NCBI GenBank assembly: GCA_015295985.1
Contig: DVDX01000072.1
Span: forward strand, 1-56,016
Direction of reading: 5' to 3'
DNA from: Synechococcus sp. M44_DOE_062
GTDB taxonomy: Bacteria; Cyanobacteriota; Cyanobacteriia; Thermostichales; Thermostichaceae
DNA length: 56,016 bases
Under the pieces are notes generated by a model, which made no database searches, was not told the origin of the DNA, and worked only from the letters and a program-made list of their open reading frames with translations. Numbering within the stretch: the stretch's first letter is position 1; every line of letters begins with the position of its first letter. This document shows, one piece after another, positions 18,724 to 28,580 of this stretch. The position numbers and the translations under genes were made by a program.

Positions 18724-21700
18724 TCAGCCGACGTGGGGGGTGGGGTTGGTTAGGCCGATCACCTGAGTGTAAGCACCACGAGCCTGGGTTACACCAATGG
18801 TGCGCTCGGCTTTTTCGATCATAGGACGGCGCAAGCTGACCACCAAAAACTGTGCCTGGCGAGATTGCTGCCAGATCATATTGGCCAATTTTTCTACGTT
18901 GGCCCCATCCAAAAACATATCCACTTCATCAAAGGCGTAAAAGCTGGAAGGGCGGAATCGCTGTAGAGCAAAAATAAAGCTGAGGGCTGTCAACGATTTT
19001 TCTCCTCCCGACATGGCACTGAGACGGCGCACCGGCTTGCCTTTGGGGTGGGCCACCAAGGTTAGACCGCCCGCAAAGGGATCTTCTAGGTTTTCCAATT
19101 CCAGATGGCCATCCCCATCAGAAAGTTGGGCAAAGATGGTTTGAAAATGGCCATTGACGGCATGAAAGGCATCCCAAAAGGCTTGCCGACGCAGGGTGGA
19201 AAAGTTCTCGATGCGCAGCAACAACTCGGTACGCTCTTGGTGCAGGGTTTCCAGTTTGGCGCTGAGATCTTGCAGGCGAGCTTGGGTCTGTTCGTATTCG
19301 GCAATGGCCAGCATGTTCACCGGCTCCAGGGAACGCAGTTGATCTTCGGTTTTGCGTTTTTGCCGTTGCAGCTCGTCTAGGGTCAGGGTGGCGGGCAAGT
19401 TGGGCAGCGGATCCGGCAGCTCTTGGGCCACCGCTTGCAGTTGGGTTTGCAGTTGAGCCAGCAGAGCCTCTTTTTCCTGTTGTTGGGTGAGGGCGTTGTA
19501 GCGTTCCCACTCCAGGCGTTGGATCTGCTGTTGTTGGGCCCGCAGTTGAAATTCCTGCCGATCCCGCTCTTGGCGCAGGTGGGCGAGGCGGGCCTCGATT
19601 TGGCTTATCTGTTGCCGTTGCTCGGCAAGGTGTTGTTGGATGTAACCAAGGGTGGCCTGGGCTTGGAGGATCTGCTCCTGCAGATGGGCTTGGCGCTGTT
19701 CGCTCTCTTGCAGGCGCTCTTGGTGGTGCTGGATTTGGGCCTGTTTCAGGTGTTGTTGGCCGGAGTTCTCCTGCTGTTGCCGCTCCAGTTGGGCCAGTTG
19801 CTGCTGCAGCTCTGCCAAGCGACTTTCCTGCTGCTGCACCGTCTGCTGCAGTTGCTGCCAATGCTGGTTCACCGGGGATCCCTCCAGTTGGCTGAGCTTG
19901 AGGGTGAGATCGGCCAGGCGCTGTTGCAAGGGATCCCAGCGCAGTTGAATCTGGTCGAGCCGCTGCTGGGCTTGTTGGCTTTCGGCTTGCAGTTGGGCCA
20001 GGGATCCCTGCAGGTGTTGCAGGCGGGCCTGTTGCTTTTGGCAATCGGCTTGGTGACGCTCCAGATATTGCTGGGCTTGTAAGGCGTCCTGGCGGGCGAG
20101 CAGCAGGGCTTGGGCCAGTTGTTTTTCGCGGGCTTGAGCTGCTTGTAGGCGCGGAGTGAGGGCGGCCAGCAGCTCTTCCAGATCGGCCAGGCGGGAGCGC
20201 AAGGCTTCTTCTTCCGATGGCGATAGCGAGACAGAGCCCTTGGGTTCGCCGACAGAAAAATGGATCCCAGCTCGCTGTGGGCTGCTGCCGCCGGTGATGG
20301 CTCCTGAGGTTTCCAGCAATTCCCCTTCTAGGGTGACCATACGGTGCTTGCCGATGTGGGGCTGGGCCAGCTCCAGGCTCTGGAAAACCAGGGTGGAGCC
20401 AAACACAAAGCCGAACACATCCCGGTAGCGCTCTTCAAAACGCACCAAACGAATGGCGTAGTCGATCAGGCCGTCCAATTTCAGGGGGCTGGGGGGGCGG
20501 GTGGGCTGGAGCTTATTCAAGGGCAAAAAGGTGGCGCGTCCGGCTTTTTCCCGCTTCAAAAAGTTGACGGCGCTCACGGCCACGGTGTCATCTTCCACCA
20601 CCACAAAGTGCAGCCGGTTCCCTGCCGCGATCTCCAGCGCCAGTTGATACTGGGGATCCACCTGCCCCAACTGGGCCACCAACCCCAAAACCCCCGGCAG
20701 ACGGGCACTCAGGATGGCTTGGGTCGCTCGGGATCCCTGGGACTCTTGCAACACTTGGCGGCGGGTTTCCCATTTGTCCAGTTGCCGCTGCTTGGCGTGC
20801 AGCTCGACGGTGAGGCGCTCGTGGGTGGCGCGATCCAGCTCCAGGCCGGCCTGCAGTTGCGCCAGCTCTTGGGCCAGGGTCTGAACCTGAGCTTCCGACT
20901 GTCGGCAAGTGTGTTCCAGCTCGGCGGTGAGGGCCAGGTGGGATCCCAGCCACGCCTCGATCTGGGCGATCTCCGCCTGGATCTCTTGGCTTTGCCGTTC
21001 CAGTTGCCGTTGTCGCTCTTGCAGGCGAATTTGCTCCTGTTGGAGAGGCTCCTGTTCGGCGCGGAGTTCCTCAATGTGGCGGGTGAGGTAGCGCTGCTGT
21101 TTCACCCAGGCATCGGCAGATTGGGCTAGGGCGCGCAGTTGTTCGCGGCTCTGCTCTAGGCTGATTTGGGCTTTCTGAACCTGGGCCTGCAGGGATCCCT
21201 GGGCTTGGGCCAGTTGCTCCTGTTGACTGTGCAGGTGTTCCAGCTCCGCCTGCAGATGCTGCTGTTGGGTTTGGCGCTCCTGGTGTAGGCGCTGCACTTG
21301 CTCGATCTCCTGCTGCCAGCCTGCGATCTGTTGGCTGACCTGTTGCCGTTGTGTTTCGGCGGCGGCAATCTGGGCTTGCAGGTGCAGGTATTCCTCCTCT
21401 CCAAGGGCGTGGATGCGGCTTTGCAACTCGGTCAGGGCGGCTTCGGCTTGTTGCAAATGCTCGCTCAAGGTCTGCACCTGAGCGGTGGCCTGCTCCTGAG
21501 TCTCCAGAAGCTGCTGAATGGCTGTTTGGGTTTCTTCCACTTGGGCTTGCAAATGCCGCCAAAGCAACACCTGCTGCTGCTGCTCCAGCGTTTGCAACTG
21601 CAGCCGCAGTTGCTGATAGTGTTGGGCCTTTTCGCTCTCTTTGAGCAGCCGCTCTCCTTGAGCTTGCCATTCCTGTTCGATGAGCCGAAAGCGCTCAATT

Positions 21701-22308
21701 TGTTCCCGTACCGCCTCCAGCTTGCTGTTGGCCTGGGCGATCTTGCGGTCGAAGGTGGCCACCCCGGCCAATTCGTCGATGATCTGCCGCCGTTCCTTGG
21801 GGTGCATGGAAATGATGCTGGTGACATCCCCCTGCAAAACGACGTTGTAGCCGTTGGGGTAGATGTGCATCGCCTCCAGTTGTTCGTGCAGCTCGCTCAG
21901 GGTACAGGGCACATCGTTGATGTAGAAAGTGCTGGTGTAGGGGAGAGAATCCGTCCCGCTATCGCGAGTGGGATCCTCAGCCTTTCCGGGCCTGACCCGC
22001 AGCCGGCGACTGACTTTCCATTCCCTGGGCTGACCCTCTTCTCCCGGCCCCAGCTCAAAGGTGACGGAAACATGGGTTTCCACCTGCCGATTGCTGTTGA
22101 GGCTGCCGGAATGCACCAGATCCAACAGCCTTTCTGCCCGCATCCCCCGTGAGGATGACAATCCCAGCGCGAACAGGATCCCATCCAGGATGTTAGACTT
22201 ACCGGAGCCATTGGGGCCGGAAATAACCGTGAACCCCGGCAACAGGGGTATCGAGGTCGTGCTACCAAAGGACTTAAATCGGGTCAGCTCAATCCGCTTG
22301 ACGTACAT
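18724..22308 (-). CDS. smc: chromosome segregation ATPase SMC
   Basis: A 1194-aa SMC protein. The N-terminal head has Walker A GPNGSGKSN (31-39). Long Gln/Glu-rich coiled coils flank a central hinge (about 530-680, with RATFLPLNKLQPT and the glycine-rich SGAITGGSS). The C-terminal head has the ABC signature RLSAMSGGEKSLTALSFIFA and Walker B FYAFDEVDMFLDG. It forms the condensin that compacts and segregates the chromosome. Residues 113-122 (PTRDSGTDSL) are encoded by a dispersed DNA repeat at 21948-21967. They sit in a surface loop of the head between RRLRV and TSTFYINDVPC and look like an insertion. rnpA and rpmH lie upstream on the same strand. Confidence 0.97.
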   Translation of the reverse strand: MYVKRIELTRFKSFGSTTSIPLLPGFTVISGPNGSGKSNILDGILFALGLSSSRGMRAERLLDLVHSGSLNSNRQVETHVSVTFELGPGEEGQPREWKVSRRLRVRPGKAEDPTRDSGTDSLPYTSTFYINDVPCTLSELHEQLEAMHIYPNGYNVVLQGDVTSIISMHPKERRQIIDELAGVATFDRKIAQANSKLEAVREQIERFRLIEQEWQAQGERLLKESEKAQHYQQLRLQLQTLEQQQQVLLWRHLQAQVEETQTAIQQLLETQEQATAQVQTLSEHLQQAEAALTELQSRIHALGEEEYLHLQAQIAAAETQRQQVSQQIAGWQQEIEQVQRLHQERQTQQQHLQAELEHLHSQQEQLAQAQGSLQAQVQKAQISLEQSREQLRALAQSADAWVKQQRYLTRHIEELRAEQEPLQQEQIRLQERQRQLERQSQEIQAEIAQIEAWLGSHLALTAELEHTCRQSEAQVQTLAQELAQLQAGLELDRATHERLTVELHAKQRQLDKWETRRQVLQESQGSRATQAILSARLPGVLGLVAQLGQVDPQYQLALEIAAGNRLHFVVVEDDTVAVSAVNFLKREKAGRATFLPLNKLQPTRPPSPLKLDGLIDYAIRLVRFEERYRDVFGFVFGSTLVFQSLELAQPHIGKHRMVTLEGELLETSGAITGGSSPQRAGIHFSVGEPKGSVSLSPSEEEALRSRLADLEELLAALTPRLQAAQAREKQLAQALLLARQDALQAQQYLERHQADCQKQQARLQHLQGSLAQLQAESQQAQQRLDQIQLRWDPLQQRLADLTLKLSQLEGSPVNQHWQQLQQTVQQQESRLAELQQQLAQLERQQQENSGQQHLKQAQIQHHQERLQESEQRQAHLQEQILQAQATLGYIQQHLAEQRQQISQIEARLAHLRQERDRQEFQLRAQQQQIQRLEWERYNALTQQQEKEALLAQLQTQLQAVAQELPDPLPNLPATLTLDELQRQKRKTEDQLRSLEPVNMLAIAEYEQTQARLQDLSAKLETLHQERTELLLRIENFSTLRRQAFWDAFHAVNGHFQTIFAQLSDGDGHLELENLEDPFAGGLTLVAHPKGKPVRRLSAMSGGEKSLTALSFIFALQRFRPSSFYAFDEVDMFLDGANVEKLANMIWQQSRQAQFLVVSLRRPMIEKAERTIGVTQARGAYTQVIGLTNPTPHVG
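21948..21967 (+). repeat. dispersed repeat copy A, inside smc
   Basis: AATCCGTCCCGCTATCGCGA matches the family consensus ACTCCGTCCCGCTNNCGCGA with one difference outside the two variable bases. It is translated on the minus strand as part of PTRDSGTDSLP in SMC. A GGATCC follows three bases after it. Confidence 0.85.
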
Positions 22309-22390
22309 GACACCCCATATCTAGCGTGACCACCGGCAGATGATGGCAACAGGCTAGCATGGGTAGCAAAAACCTGTGCAGCTCAAGTCT

Positions 22391-22777
22391 CTAGGACGGC
22401 TTGGCATCTGAGTCTGCCTCTGTGCTGACGAGCAGATCGGCCTTTTGTAAAAGACGATGTACCTCTGCCCTCAGCTCCGGCCATCGGTAGGTCAGCAGGT
22501 TTGCCTTGGAGATGAACAGCAGCCGGTAGCCGGGTTTCAGGTTTGGGCATAGAGGGCGCAAGATTTCTCGCAACTGGCGGCGCAGCCGATTCCGCTTTAC
22601 GGCAGATTTGCTCACCTTTCTGCCGATCACCAGTCCCACCTGGCTGGGGATCCCTTCACACCCCGCCGGCATCGGCTGAAACAGCAGGGTTAAGCCTGCA
22701 CCGGAACGACGTTGGCCTCCCTGATAGAGCGCCTGAAAAGCTCGTCGATCCCGCAATCGATGAGGAGCAGGCAACAT
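22391..22777 (-). CDS. rnpA: ribonuclease P protein component
   Basis: A 128-aa RNase P protein, which assists the catalytic RNA in 5' maturation of tRNA precursors. Family features are LPAPHRLRDRRAFQALYQGG at the start, VGLVIGRKVSKSAVKRNRLRRQLRE (RNR helix RNRLRRQLRE) in the middle, and YRLLFISK. I chose ATG 22777, two codons before the conserved PAPHRL; an upstream in-frame start would overlap the spacer after rpmH. It lies 81 bp downstream of rpmH on the same strand, the classic pairing. In many bacteria yidC would follow; here smc does. Confidence 0.95.
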   Translation of the reverse strand: MLPAPHRLRDRRAFQALYQGGQRRSGAGLTLLFQPMPAGCEGIPSQVGLVIGRKVSKSAVKRNRLRRQLREILRPLCPNLKPGYRLLFISKANLLTYRWPELRAEVHRLLQKADLLVSTEADSDAKPS

Positions 22778-22858
22778 TTGGGCACCGAGGGAAGTCCACC
22801 CGTTTTGGGCTGCAACGCTCCAAAAAACCGAGACCAATCAAAGCTCTAGCCCAAGGGC

Positions 22859-22999
22859 TTAGGAAACCGCCAGGCGATAACGCCCCTTGGCCCGCCGTCG
22901 CCGCAAGACCTGCCGCCCGGTTGCAGTTCGCATTCTGGCCCGAAACCCAGAGACGCGAATGCGTCTGCGATTGGTGCCACGAAGGGTACGCTGAGTCAT
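22859..22999 (-). CDS. rpmH: ribosomal protein bL34
   Basis: A 46-aa, very basic ribosomal protein of the large subunit. It begins [20 protein letters not shown] and ends [14 protein letters not shown], the bL34 pattern. ATG 22999 is chosen because upstream in-frame codons give unrelated sequence. It heads a minus-strand unit with rnpA and is divergent from dnaA, as in many bacterial chromosomes. Confidence 0.96.
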   Translation of the reverse strand: MTQRTLRGTNRRRIRVSGFRARMRTATGRQVLRRRRAKGRYRLAVS

Positions 23000-23219
23000 G
23001 GTGAGAAGCCAACCGATGAAGCCAAGATCATTTGCCAGAGCTGACCAGACTGCCATTCAGCCTGCTGGCAACTGATCACAGGTGGTTAATCTTAGCAGAC
23101 TCAATGGAAAATTGCTAGATTGGCCACCCCGCGCCGAGCAGTTAAATTGGGGATCCTAAAGCCCCTGTCGAGGGAGCAGCCGCTGTTCCCCTTGGGCTCT
23201 TCTCCATGTGTCGCTCTGA

Positions 23220-24632
23220 GTGTGTGGTGTGGACATCTCCCTGGATCAGCTCTGGGATGAAGCTTTAGGGCACCTACAGGTGCAGCTCAGCCGTCCAACC
23301 TTCGAGGCTTGGATCAAAACGGCGCGGGCTGAATCGTTGGTGGACAACCGCCTCACCATCTGTACCCCCAGCGAATGGGCGCGGGGCTGGCTGCAAAAGC
23401 ACTATGCCTCCACCATCACCGAGGTTGTGCAGCGGGTGGCCGGGATCCCTTTGCAGGTGGAGTTTTCCGTTTCCCCCCATGCTCCGGTCGAGGAAGAACC
23501 TCCTTCAAGAACCATTTCCCCAACATCGCGCAGAGCCGGCAGCTTACCTGCCTCCACCACCCTAGGACTGGAAGTCGGCGGCAGCCTGCCGATGCGGGCG
23601 TCGGATCTCAACCCCAAGTATTCCTTCTCACGGTTTGTGGTCGGCCCCAACAACCGCATGGCCCACGCAGCGGCCTTGGCCGTAGCAGACAAGCCCGGAC
23701 GGGCTTACAACCCCCTGTTTCTCTGCGGCGGGGTAGGGCTGGGCAAAACCCACCTGATGCAGGCCATTGGCCACTACCAGCTAGAGGCAAATCCACAGGC
23801 CAAAGTCTTTTACGTGTCCACCGAACGGTTTACCAACGATTTAATCGATGCCATCCGGCGAGACAGCATGCAGTCTTTCCGGGAGCACTATCGGGATGTA
23901 GATATTTTATTGGTGGATGACATTCAATTTATCGAAGGCAAAGAGTACACCCAAGAGGAGTTTTTTCACACCTTTAATACCTTGCACGAGTCCGGCAAGC
24001 AGATTGTGCTGGCCGCCGACCGCTCTCCCCATCTGATCCCTCGTCTGCAGGAACGCCTCTGTTCTCGGTTTTCGATGGGCCTGATTGCCGAAATTCAATC
24101 GCCGGATATTGAAACCCGCATGGCCATTCTGAAGAAGAAAGCCGAGTACGAGGGAATGAACTTGCCCGCCGAGGTGATCGAGTACATTGCCACCACCTAC
24201 ACCAGCAACATCCGCGAGCTGGAAGGCGCCCTGATCCGCGCCGTCGCCTATGTTTCCATTTCCGGCTTGCCGATGAGTGTGGAGACGATTCAGCCCATCC
24301 TCAATCCCCCCAGCGAGCCGAAAGAGATCACCGCCGACATGATTACCGATGTGGTCTGTGAAGAATTTGGCATCGACCGAGAAAGTTTACTGGGATCCTC
24401 CCGCAAGCGCGACATCAGCCAAGCGCGGCAAATTGCCATGTTTTTGATGCGCCACTACGCCAACCTCAGCTTGCCCAAAATTGGCGATTACTTTGGGGGA
24501 AAAGATCACACCACCGTTCTCTATAGCTGTGAAAAAGTCAGTCAGCTCCAGCGGCAAAGTCTGCAATTTGAACGGCAACTGCAAAAATTGGTTGAGCGCT
24601 TGCGGGTGGTTGCCAACAGCCGGAGTAGCTAG
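23220..24632 (+). CDS. dnaA: chromosomal replication initiator DnaA
   Basis: A 470-aa DnaA. Domain I (about 4-80) has [20 protein letters not shown] and PTFEAWI. Domain II (about 85-130) is a variable linker. The AAA+ domain III has Walker [10 protein letters not shown] (170-178), Walker B LLVDD (230-234) and RLCSRF-type sensor sequence ([12 protein letters not shown]). Domain IV carries the DnaA-box-binding helix-turn-helix with [19 protein letters not shown]. The start is GTG, either at 23220 (MCGVDISL) or at 23229, which would give MDISLDQL like many homologues. No in-frame ATG is available. It is divergent from rpmH with a 220-bp spacer that lacks convincing DnaA boxes. Confidence 0.96.
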   Translation: MCGVDISLDQLWDEALGHLQVQLSRPTFEAWIKTARAESLVDNRLTICTPSEWARGWLQKHYASTITEVVQRVAGIPLQVEFSVSPHAPVEEEPPSRTISPTSRRAGSLPASTTLGLEVGGSLPMRASDLNPKYSFSRFVVGPNNRMAHAAALAVADKPGRAYNPLFLCGGVGLGKTHLMQAIGHYQLEANPQAKVFYVSTERFTNDLIDAIRRDSMQSFREHYRDVDILLVDDIQFIEGKEYTQEEFFHTFNTLHESGKQIVLAADRSPHLIPRLQERLCSRFSMGLIAEIQSPDIETRMAILKKKAEYEGMNLPAEVIEYIATTYTSNIRELEGALIRAVAYVSISGLPMSVETIQPILNPPSEPKEITADMITDVVCEEFGIDRESLLGSSRKRDISQARQIAMFLMRHYANLSLPKIGDYFGGKDHTTVLYSCEKVSQLQRQSLQFERQLQKLVERLRVVANSRSS

Positions 24633-24739
24633 GCTTTCTGCTGTCGCTGAGCCGTCTTTGAGGTGTTGTTGCCGCCCTGTGGCTCTGCCTGTGTGTGTGG
24701 AGAATCTCTCGGAAAGCCGCTACAGTAGGGAGGCGATGA

Positions 24740-25471
24740 ATGTGGCTGCAGGTGGTGAGACAGTCTGGCAAAGGGCTTCGCCTAGGTATGCTGCTCCTCT
24801 GGGCTGGACTGGTGCCTGGGTGGCCAGTTTGGGCCAATTCCACGCAAGCCAGCATTCCAGATCCGCTGCCGGCCACCCTCTCAGCCGCTTTGGATTTGGG
24901 CTTGGATGACCGAATTTTAGAAGACAGCCCCGTGTTGCGCCGCTGGCTGCAAAACCCGCCCAATCTCCTGGAAGAAATCCGCAACACCCCCGTCTTGCCC
25001 ACGCGCTTGCAGGCCGGCTTTGAGTCCTCTTCGCACTGGCGAATCAGCCTGCAGGACTTGCGCCTGGGAGATCGCCTCACCCTCAGCGGTGACTATCGCC
25101 AATCTTCTGAACATCCCGAAGTGCGCCAGTACGGATCCGAGATGCGCTACTTTCTGGCCCCCATGGGCTCCCGTTTTAATCTGGCACCACAACTGGGGTA
25201 TCGAACTTTGGAACAAAAGAACCGCAGTCTCAGCGGAGTTAGCTACGGGGCGTTTGCCGTTTTGGCCCTGGCTCCCGGAGCTGCAGATTTGACCGGCAGC
25301 TACAGTTGGGTTGCTCCCCAGGAGCCAGAAGAAGGACAGGCCACCCTGGCAGAGATCACTGCTGCCTATGCCATTAGCCCTTCCTTTCGTCTTTCTGCTC
25401 GCTATAGCCTGCGCAACTCGACCTTGGACCGGGAGTTTAGCTTTGGCATTGGGCTGGAGTGGATCCCATAG
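24740..25471 (+). CDS. exported, beta-strand-rich protein of unknown function
   Basis: A 243-aa protein with an N-terminal signal peptide (hydrophobic core LGMLLLWAGLVPGWPVWA, cleavage after about residue 32). The C-terminal ~140 residues alternate polar and hydrophobic residues in many short strands (LQDLRLGDRLTLSGDYRQSS, FRLSARYSLRNSTLDREFSF). The protein ends in an aromatic-containing strand (FGIGLEWIP), as in small outer-membrane beta-barrels. I infer an outer-membrane or periplasmic location; I cannot name the family. A strong AGGGAGG ribosome-binding site precedes ATG 24740. It follows dnaA by 107 bp on the same strand. Confidence 0.8.
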   Translation: MWLQVVRQSGKGLRLGMLLLWAGLVPGWPVWANSTQASIPDPLPATLSAALDLGLDDRILEDSPVLRRWLQNPPNLLEEIRNTPVLPTRLQAGFESSSHWRISLQDLRLGDRLTLSGDYRQSSEHPEVRQYGSEMRYFLAPMGSRFNLAPQLGYRTLEQKNRSLSGVSYGAFAVLALAPGAADLTGSYSWVAPQEPEEGQATLAEITAAYAISPSFRLSARYSLRNSTLDREFSFGIGLEWIP

Positions 25472-25476
25472 AGTGC

Positions 25477-25520
25477 GCCCTCACCCCCAGTCCCTCTCTT
25501 GGTGGAAGAGGGGAGCTAGG
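25477..25520 (+). repeat. CCCTCACCCCCAG-type dispersed repeat (copy 1)
   Basis: CCCTCACCCCCAGTCCCTCT followed by GGTGGAAGAGGGGAGCTAGGG makes an imperfect inverted repeat (CCCTCTC pairs with GAAGAGGGG-type sequence). Comparable CTC-rich palindromes are widespread between bacterial genes. It sits just after the stop of the exported protein and before the methyltransferase stop, in a convergent spacer, where it may act as a bidirectional transcript end. Confidence 0.65.
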
Positions 25521-25596
25521 GATCGACGCGACATGGATTGGGGGGATGGCTCCGACATCGAGTCAATGGCCACTGCACAACTTAGCTCAGCCATCC

Positions 25597-26418
25597 TCAG
25601 AGGCGCACCGCCCGCACAAAGGCCACCCAACCCAAGCTGAGATAACGCTCCAACTGCAGCCCCACCTGTTGAAGGTGCTCGCGCAACTGGGTTTCTGAGA
25701 AAAAATGGAGGCCGGTGGCTTCCAGCCATTGCTGCACCATCTGCCCCCATCCCTGTACCTGCTGGCTGTGCATTGAGACAAAGGCTCCTCCCGGTCTCAA
25801 CACACGGGCAATTTCCCGCAAACAGGGATCCAAAGGCACTTCGTTCAAGGTTGCCCCACTGATCACCGCCCCAAAAGTTCCAGAGGCGAGGGGAAGCTGT
25901 TCGGCCCGGGCCCGCATCAGGCTGTAGTGCTGCCAGTGGGGCTGCGCCTGTTGAGCGGCTTCCGCCAATACCCCTGCCGCATTGTCCAGGCCGATCACCG
26001 TTCGTTGCGGATCCCTGGCCAGGAGCAAGCGGCTCCAGTACCCCCCGGCAGTGCCCAAATCCAAGATGGGATCTTCCTCTCCCACCAGCTCGGCCAGCAG
26101 TTGACCCTCCCGCTCACTGCCAAAGCTCTCTCCTGTCAGCAACGACAGAGCCCAGGGCCGCCAGAGGCGATCGTAGCCCCAGGCGAACCCAGGCAGATGG
26201 GCAATGGCTTGGGCCGGGGTGAGACGCAAGTCCGATGAGCTGCCGATAAAATCCACAGCCCCAAAAGCGGTAATGGGGTAAATCTGGCCGCAACTGGGAC
26301 AATAAACCCGATCCGCCGCGGATCCCTGCTCTCGCCCTGGTGCTTGGGTCAGCCCTTCCCGACCGCAGCTCAAGCAGCGATAGAGGTGAACCGGCAAAGC
26401 AGAGAGAGAAGAGCGCAT
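25597..26418 (-). CDS. SAM-dependent methyltransferase with N-terminal zinc ribbon
   Basis: A 273-aa class I methyltransferase. The N-terminus holds a probable zinc ribbon with paired cysteines C15/C18 (CLSCG) and C40/C43 (CPSCG). The methyltransferase domain has the SAM-binding loop ILDLGTAGGYWSRLL (about 118-132), an acidic residue after strand 2 (VIGLDNA), the carboxyl-terminal motif GAVISGATLNEVPLDPCLRE and RVLRPGGAFVSMH, typical of UbiE/MenG-like enzymes. This layout resembles chlorophyll- or quinone-pathway methyltransferases of cyanobacteria, but the substrate is not evident. I chose ATG 26418, because the longer open frame runs back into antisense sequence of ftsH. It lies 109 bp downstream of ftsH on the same strand. 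Confidence 0.88.
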   Translation of the reverse strand: MRSSLSALPVHLYRCLSCGREGLTQAPGREQGSAADRVYCPSCGQIYPITAFGAVDFIGSSSDLRLTPAQAIAHLPGFAWGYDRLWRPWALSLLTGESFGSEREGQLLAELVGEEDPILDLGTAGGYWSRLLLARDPQRTVIGLDNAAGVLAEAAQQAQPHWQHYSLMRARAEQLPLASGTFGAVISGATLNEVPLDPCLREIARVLRPGGAFVSMHSQQVQGWGQMVQQWLEATGLHFFSETQLREHLQQVGLQLERYLSLGWVAFVRAVRL

Positions 26419-26527
26419 GAGACAACCCGACGCAACAGAAAACCTGCTGAAAAAAGGGCAGTTGCCGGGATCCAGCCCCAACAACCACCCTCCCAAGTCG
26501 TCTATCCGGCAATGGAGATGGGATCCC

Positions 26528-28438
26528 TTAGACCAGCTTCGGACTCCGTCCCGCTTCCGCGAGTGGAGTGGGCAGGCCAACCTTCTCCGGGATGGGCACG
26601 TACTCCGAGACAATTGCCCGGAACTCGTCGCCGTCCAGGGTTTCCCGTTCCACCAAGGTATCGGCCAATCGATCCAGCAGAGGGCGGTGCTCCAGCAAAA
26701 TCTGCTTGGCCTTCTGGTAGCAGCTCTCCAGGATCTGCCGCACCTGGCGGTCGATCTTGGCGGCCACATCCTCCGAGTACTCGACGCGGTTTATCCAGCC
26801 GCCACCCAAGAATACCTCGTTGTTGGGGGGATCCAACATCAGTGGCCCCAACTCGGACATGCCAAAGCGGGTCACCATCTGCCGCACCAGATTCGTGTTC
26901 TGCTGTAGGTCGTTGCTGGCTCCGGTGGTCACTTCCGAGTAGCCGAAGACAATCTCTTCAGCCGCCCGACCGCCGAAGCCCACCACCACCCGATCCAGCA
27001 GCCAAGCGCGGCTATACATACCGGAGTCGATCTGCTCTTCGTTGGGCAGTTGCTGGGCAAAGCCACCCGCGCCGCCGGAGCGGGGAATGATGGTCACCTT
27101 GTTCAAGGGATCCGCATGGGGCAGCAGCGTCATTAGCAGGGCATGGCCGCACTCGTGGTAGGCGATCAGGCGCTTGCTCTTGCCGTCCAACAGCGGGGGC
27201 TTGGTCAGGCCGATGGTGATGCGGTCGATGGCGTCGTCAATGTCTTGGTTGGTGATGGCCATGCGCTGACGGCGGGCCGCCAAAATGGCCGCTTCATTGA
27301 GCAGGTTGGCCAGATCCGCGCCGGCAAAGCCGGGGGTACGGCGGGCAATCGCCTCCAGGCTGACCTCTTCCGCCAGCTTCTTGTTGCGGGCATGCACCCG
27401 CAGGATCTCATAGCGCCCCTTGAAACTGGGCCGATCCACCGTAACCTGGCGGTCGAAGCGCCCCGGACGCAAGAGAGCGGCATCCAACACATCAGGGCGG
27501 TTGGTGGCGGCAATCACGATAATGCCGGTGTTGCCCTCAAAGCCGTCCATCTCCGTGAGCAACTGGTTCAGGGTTTGCTCGCGTTCGTCGTTGCCACCGC
27601 CGATGCCGGCCCCCCGCTGGCGACCCACCGCGTCAATCTCGTCGATGAAGACGATGCAGGGTGCATTCTCCTTGGCCTTCTTGAAGAGATCCCGCACGCG
27701 AGAGGCCCCCACCCCGACAAACATTTCCACAAACTCAGAGCCGGAAAGGCTGAAAAAGGGCACTCCTGCCTCGCCGGCAATGGCCTTGGCCAGAAGGGTT
27801 TTGCCCGTCCCCGGCGGCCCCACCAACAACACGCCCTTGGGAATCTTGGCCCCCACCGCTGTGAAGCGCTCCGGCTTCTTCAGGAAGGTGACCACCTCTT
27901 GCAATTCTTCTTTGGCCTCTTCGATGCCGGCCACATCGTCGAACTTAACGCCGGTTTTGGCTTCCATCTGGAAGCGGGCCCGCGACTTGCCGAAGTTCAT
28001 CGCCTGCCCAGGGCCGCCCGCTCCGCCACCGGCACGCCGCAGAAAAAAGAACAACCCCCCCAACAACAACAGCGGGATCACCAGGTTGCCCAGAAGCGCC
28101 CAGAAGGCGCTGCCATTGCGGGTGGGCACCACGCCCACTTCGATCCCCTGTTCGGTGAGGCGATCCACCAGTTGCGGTACGGTGTTGGGCAGCAGGTTTA
28201 CTCGATAGCGGGTGGAATGCTGGGTCTGGGGATCCACAGCCGTAACTTCTGCCACCAGATTGTTGTCCGTGAGACGCACATCCGTAACCCGCCCCTCCTC
28301 GATGTAGTGCAAAAAGCGATCGTAAGTGAGGGCCGAGGCCAAGGCTGCATGGGCAGGCACCAGGCCGGATCCCTGCCAGAGACAAAAGCCCAGCATGAGG
28401 GCAATCAACCAGCGCTGGGGAGATAGAGGCTTGTTCAT
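26528..28438 (-). CDS. ftsH: ATP-dependent zinc metalloprotease FtsH
   Basis: A 636-aa thylakoid/plasma-membrane protease with two N-terminal membrane segments (about 10-30 and 112-133) flanking a lumenal domain. The AAA+ domain has Walker A GPPGTGKT (207-214), Walker B IVFIDEID (262-269) and the second region of homology ([20 protein letters not shown]). The zinc motif is HECGH (428-432). FtsH hexamers degrade damaged membrane proteins, including photosystem II D1 in cyanobacteria. I chose ATG 28438 over GTG 28453. The last residues, [11 protein letters not shown], are encoded by a dispersed repeat (26543-26562) that supplies the stop-proximal codons. Cyanobacteria have about four FtsH paralogues; I cannot assign which this is. 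Confidence 0.96.
   Translation of the reverse strand: MNKPLSPQRWLIALMLGFCLWQGSGLVPAHAALASALTYDRFLHYIEEGRVTDVRLTDNNLVAEVTAVDPQTQHSTRYRVNLLPNTVPQLVDRLTEQGIEVGVVPTRNGSAFWALLGNLVIPLLLLGGLFFFLRRAGGGAGGPGQAMNFGKSRARFQMEAKTGVKFDDVAGIEEAKEELQEVVTFLKKPERFTAVGAKIPKGVLLVGPPGTGKTLLAKAIAGEAGVPFFSLSGSEFVEMFVGVGASRVRDLFKKAKENAPCIVFIDEIDAVGRQRGAGIGGGNDEREQTLNQLLTEMDGFEGNTGIIVIAATNRPDVLDAALLRPGRFDRQVTVDRPSFKGRYEILRVHARNKKLAEEVSLEAIARRTPGFAGADLANLLNEAAILAARRQRMAITNQDIDDAIDRITIGLTKPPLLDGKSKRLIAYHECGHALLMTLLPHADPLNKVTIIPRSGGAGGFAQQLPNEEQIDSGMYSRAWLLDRVVVGFGGRAAEEIVFGYSEVTTGASNDLQQNTNLVRQMVTRFGMSELGPLMLDPPNNEVFLGGGWINRVEYSEDVAAKIDRQVRQILESCYQKAKQILLEHRPLLDRLADTLVERETLDGDEFRAIVSEYVPIPEKVGLPTPLAEAGRSPKLV
26543..26562 (+). 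repeat. dispersed repeat copy B, at 3' end of ftsH
   Basis: ACTCCGTCCCGCTTCCGCGA is a perfect consensus match outside the two variable bases. On the minus strand it encodes LAEAGRSP, 11 residues before the FtsH C-terminus. The frame differs from that used in smc and the sensor kinase. Confidence 0.88.
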
Positions 28439-28580
28439 AGGGAAGCGGAACACCCGGTTATTAAAAGTCCTTTAACAAACTTAACCTGTCCATCCTGGAA
28501 GGCACAACCCTGCCCCCGCACCGAGGAGATCTCGATGGGCTTGAGATCTTGAGGGATCCCTGCCCGCCACAAGCCTGCAA

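Noticed and set aside
23000-23219. Replication origin between rpmH and dnaA
   Set aside because: No cluster of DnaA boxes or AT-rich unwinding region; only one partial match.
27143-28426. 427-codon open frame antisense to ftsH
   Set aside because: Shadow frame of a GC-rich gene; no domain or plausible ribosome-binding site.
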